A DNA stretch of 64,000 nt, from NCBI RefSeq assembly GCF_000195635.1, contig NZ_GL882621.1, positions 49,889 to 113,888 on the forward strand, given 5' to 3'. The position numbers and the translations under genes are program-made. Positions 61,749 through 64,000 of the stretch are shown here, piece by piece (the first letter of the stretch is position 1; each line of letters begins with the position of its first letter). The notes beneath the pieces are model-generated. The model had not been told where the DNA came from. It did not search any database and saw only the letters and a list, made by a program, of their open reading frames with translations. Source of the DNA: Bacteroides fluxus YIT 12057. GTDB taxonomy: Bacteria > Bacteroidota > Bacteroidia > Bacteroidales > Bacteroidaceae.

Positions 61749-61774
61749 AATAGCCTGCGGAATCGCAGGCTATT
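61749..61774. terminator. Hairpin terminator after the protease gene
   Basis: AATAGCCTGCG pairs with CGCAGGCTATT, separating the plus-strand protease gene from the minus-strand restriction-methylase remnant. Confidence 0.8.
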
Positions 61775-61785
61775 ATTGTGTTCTC

Positions 61786-63479
61786 TTAGATGCTTTGTTC
61801 GATGATTTTTATATCATCCTTTGACAACTCATATGCTTGATAAACAAACTCATCAATCTGCTTTTCTATTGTAGAAGTGTCCGTCAAATTATTAATACGC
61901 TTAGTTTCAATAACTTCTTTAACTAACTCGGAAATCCTCAATTGGACACCTAAATCTAACCGTGGAATTGGAAAATTATCAACTTCGTAACCATTAACAT
62001 TGCTATTAGTACTGAAACATCTAAAGAACCAATTTATGGTTTTTGAGTTTAAGAAACCCAATAAACAATATAGGTCTATAGTGTGTGATGGCAAGATGTA
62101 ATTGCACGAATTCGCCAAATAATATCCTTGAGGAACAATGGACATAACAAGTCTTATATTGTCATTTGCACCTGTCATTCCTTGCATTGCAATTCTCTTT
62201 TATTTGTGATGGGCAGATTTCTCAGTAGTCCCATATTTTGACAAATATTTATCTTCTTCGAGATAATCTATTTGACCTTGGCTCATTTGATGAGTATAAT
62301 AGTATCGTTGTATTGAAGCTCCCTTCAATATAACAGGGTTGCTAATATTTGAGTCAAAGAATTTTTTATGAAATGTTACATTTAACTCACCCTCTATACA
62401 TTTCAGTGATATTTCTTTTTTCTTCAACAACTTAATGACTGTTGTTTTGTATTCAGGTCTCAAACGTGGTATTGTATAATCAATACAATCAATTGCTATA
62501 ATGTCATTAAGAGAAAAAGAAGTACTTAACCCTGATGATTTATGCTTGTCATCCCAAACATATACAGGGAATACATAATCACTATCGACTTTAGTGTTTT
62601 GTATTAATGATATACACACACTCATCTTTACACTCTCAAAAACACGCTTCTTCTTACTATCTCGTTCGGGGAACGAATCAATTTTGATAATCTTGTCATT
62701 CTTGAGGATATACTTTCTCAAATTTGTAGCCTGTCTATCTCCTAAAAAAGAATTTTGGAAGATAAAACAATTTATGCCTTTTGTAGATAGGAGTTTTTTT
62801 ACTGCATTTGCGATAAAGAGTTTGTAGGCATTTAATTTACCCCCCCAAATGCTATCGTATAGTCCTTATCACTACGTAAATCTGCAATCTCTCCAACATG
62901 TGATTCTTGATATAGAAAATACGGTGGATTGCCAATCACGATATCAAATCCCTCCTTATCATCACGATTGAAAACATCGCTAAACTAAGTGTGCCAGAGA
63001 AAGAATTTGTTATTTTCGGCAAGATTGATGTCTTTAAGTTGGGCGAGAATTTCAGGATTGTATGCCTGTGCCTCCAACTGCTTGTTGATGGTGTCTGAAA
63101 TCTCTTGTTGTAGTTTTACTTTTCTGTCGTGGTCGCTACAAGAGTAGTATGACGATAGCAAGTGTGATACGGTTTTCTGCAAACGATTCTTCTCATCATC
63201 GAAAAGAGAAATTTCGCCTTTATCTTTCTTATATTCCTTTTCGTAAGTGAGTTTGCTCAAATCTACGCCCATAAAACTTTCGATAAGCGAATTGCCCTGC
63301 ATAATCTTATAGTCAAGGTTAGGCAATGGCGATGGAGTCTCTTCATCTACCACGATTGAAAGCCAAAAACGCAAACGGGCAATATCAACCGCACCTTTCT
63401 CAATATCCACACCATAGATGTTGTTTTGGATAATGCTCTTCTTAATCTCGGCACGATCGTAATGCTCACCATATATCCC
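61786..63479 (-). pseudogene. Eco57I/type IIG-like restriction-methylase, broken C-terminal remnant
   Basis: Read from 63479 down, the sequence gives IYGEHYDRAEIKKSIIQNN, VDIEKGAVDIARLRFWLS, then FDIVIGNPPYF (the N6-adenine methylase NPPY motif), GGKLNAYKLF and a C-terminal target-recognition part (FKKFF-type and NIYLLGFLNSK-like segments). The gene is disrupted by an in-frame TAG at 62985-62987 just before SDVFNRDD, a frameshift at a run of seven G (plus-strand C, 62840-62846) and a TAA at 62200-62202 (HHK, stop, KRIAMQGMTG). The N-terminal half is missing upstream. It is thus a remnant, although the G run could once have been a phase-variable switch. Confidence 0.8.
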
Positions 63480-63833
63480 GAAAAAACTTGCAGCGGATTA
63501 AGACAAATTAAAGAGCGTGTCCCGAAAGCGATACCACCTAAAATACTATATAACAAATACTTTATTTTCTCTTGTTATGCTTTTCTTTTCATTTTCGACT
63601 TTCCCAACCTGCTATCAAAACATATATTGCAGTTCCACGCTTTCTTGTTTTGAATCTAAAGTTAAAGAAGTCTTTTCAGCTTTCATCTTATCTTGGCATT
63701 GCATGCCGTTTGGGATATACGCTGCATGGAGAGCCGTTTGTGTATAGAAATTGTTTTGGTTTCGATGTGTCCGTTCCTTATCTTTGCGTGAATTTGAACT
63801 AAAGACCATAGAGTTATGCAAATAGAAAAAACA
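63480..63833. other. Gene-poor junction upstream of the methylase remnant
   Basis: Methylase-like sequence stops near 63480 and the following 350 bases hold no frame that I can assign; several overlapping short frames on both strands read as low-quality peptide. A rearrangement or deletion junction probably lies near 63480. Confidence 0.5.
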
Positions 63834-63921
63834 CATCATCTGTCGGGCTTGAACACATCATGCGTTTCACCCGAATGCATCATCCGTTTAGGGACAACGC
63901 ATCATGCGTTCCTATCCTCCT
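63834..63921 (+). repeat. Intergenic 22-bp-period repeat array 3
   Basis: Units starting CATCAT begin at 63834, 63856, 63878 and 63900, exactly 22 bases apart. The conserved part ACGCATCATGCGTT is palindromic; the rest of each unit varies (TCACCCGAATG, TAGGGACAACG and so on). Confidence 0.8.
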
Positions 63922-64000
63922 GTTTCTCGGCCGGTTATTTCAAGAACAGTCCTTCCGGTCCGTTCCCCCCCTAGATATACGGATAGTATATCTTATCTTC
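63922..64000. other. Window end, no gene seen
   Basis: The final 79 bases are GC-richer than the island and include a run of seven C near 63966. No feature can be supported before the window ends. Confidence 0.4.

Noticed and set aside
62840..62846. Active phase-variable switch at the G run
   Set aside because: Two additional in-frame stop codons and a missing N-terminal half mean that no run length would restore a functional enzyme here.
63572..63839. Overlapping frames of 74-76 codons on both strands
   Set aside because: They overlap each other in several frames, have no recognisable motif or promoter, and lie in a junction region.
63834..63921. CRISPR-like array
   Set aside because: Same 22-base step; the variable half is about 10 bases, too short for a spacer.

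Overview
The window looks like a chromosomal segment of a gut Bacteroides. The supporting signs are promoter elements of the Bacteroides form TAnnTTTG, the near absence of Shine-Dalgarno sequences, an acyl-ACP thioesterase inside the ilv operon, a TonB/ExbB/ExbD set, a large TonB-dependent receptor, an M64 peptidase and GG-leader peptides. I cannot fix the species from sequence reading alone.

Region by region. 1-5.6 kb: branched-chain amino acid operon (ilvD 3' part, ilvB, ilvN/H, thioesterase, ilvC). 5.6-7.5 kb: SF1 helicase. 7.6-12.4 kb: aconitase, isocitrate dehydrogenase and citrate synthase, the oxidative half of the TCA cycle feeding glutamate. 12.6-15.6 kb: a three-gene steroid/bile-acid reduction cluster (5-alpha-reductase-like membrane protein, old-yellow-enzyme reductase, SDR). 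15.8-32 kb: housekeeping genes (pfkA, ispH, cmk, tonB, polyprenyl synthase, tatD, tRNA-Ser, exbB/exbD, M64 peptidase, lrp, folA, thyA, cls, an ECF sigma operon). 31.8-36.2 kb: His-rich small protein, TonB-dependent receptor and an rRNA methyltransferase.

36.4-45.6 kb is the most unusual region. It is a peptide maturation, export and signalling locus: a C39-peptidase ABC transporter, an HlyD adaptor, a radical SAM/SPASM enzyme, two small membrane proteins and at least three double-glycine-leader peptides of 37, 53 and 58 residues. A divergent histidine kinase/OmpR-family regulator pair sits beside them. Four copies of one regulatory module recur here: three GTTAG/GTTAA half-sites at an exact 11-bp period, then 22 bp, then a TAnnTTTG element, then about 54 bp to an ATG. 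The modules stand before the HlyD/ABC operon, before one GG peptide and before two tiny ORFs, so the regulator next door probably switches on the whole system.

45.6-53.2 kb: a CzcCBA-type metal efflux operon with a His/Cys-rich small protein and a mercuric-reductase-like flavoprotein. 53.3-55.4 kb: ABC-F ATPase and a stand-alone receiver. 55.4-64 kb: an AT-rich defence island with an AbiEi/AbiEii pair, an overlapping MBL-fold hydrolase plus trypsin-like giant protein, and a decayed Eco57I-like restriction-methylase remnant.

Two repeat phenomena cross the window. Three intergenic arrays of unrelated sequence (near 12.4, 36.3 and 63.8 kb) share a 22-bp period. A GC-rich palindromic repeat is embedded in frame at the ends of three genes (ilvB, tolC-like, czcA-like).
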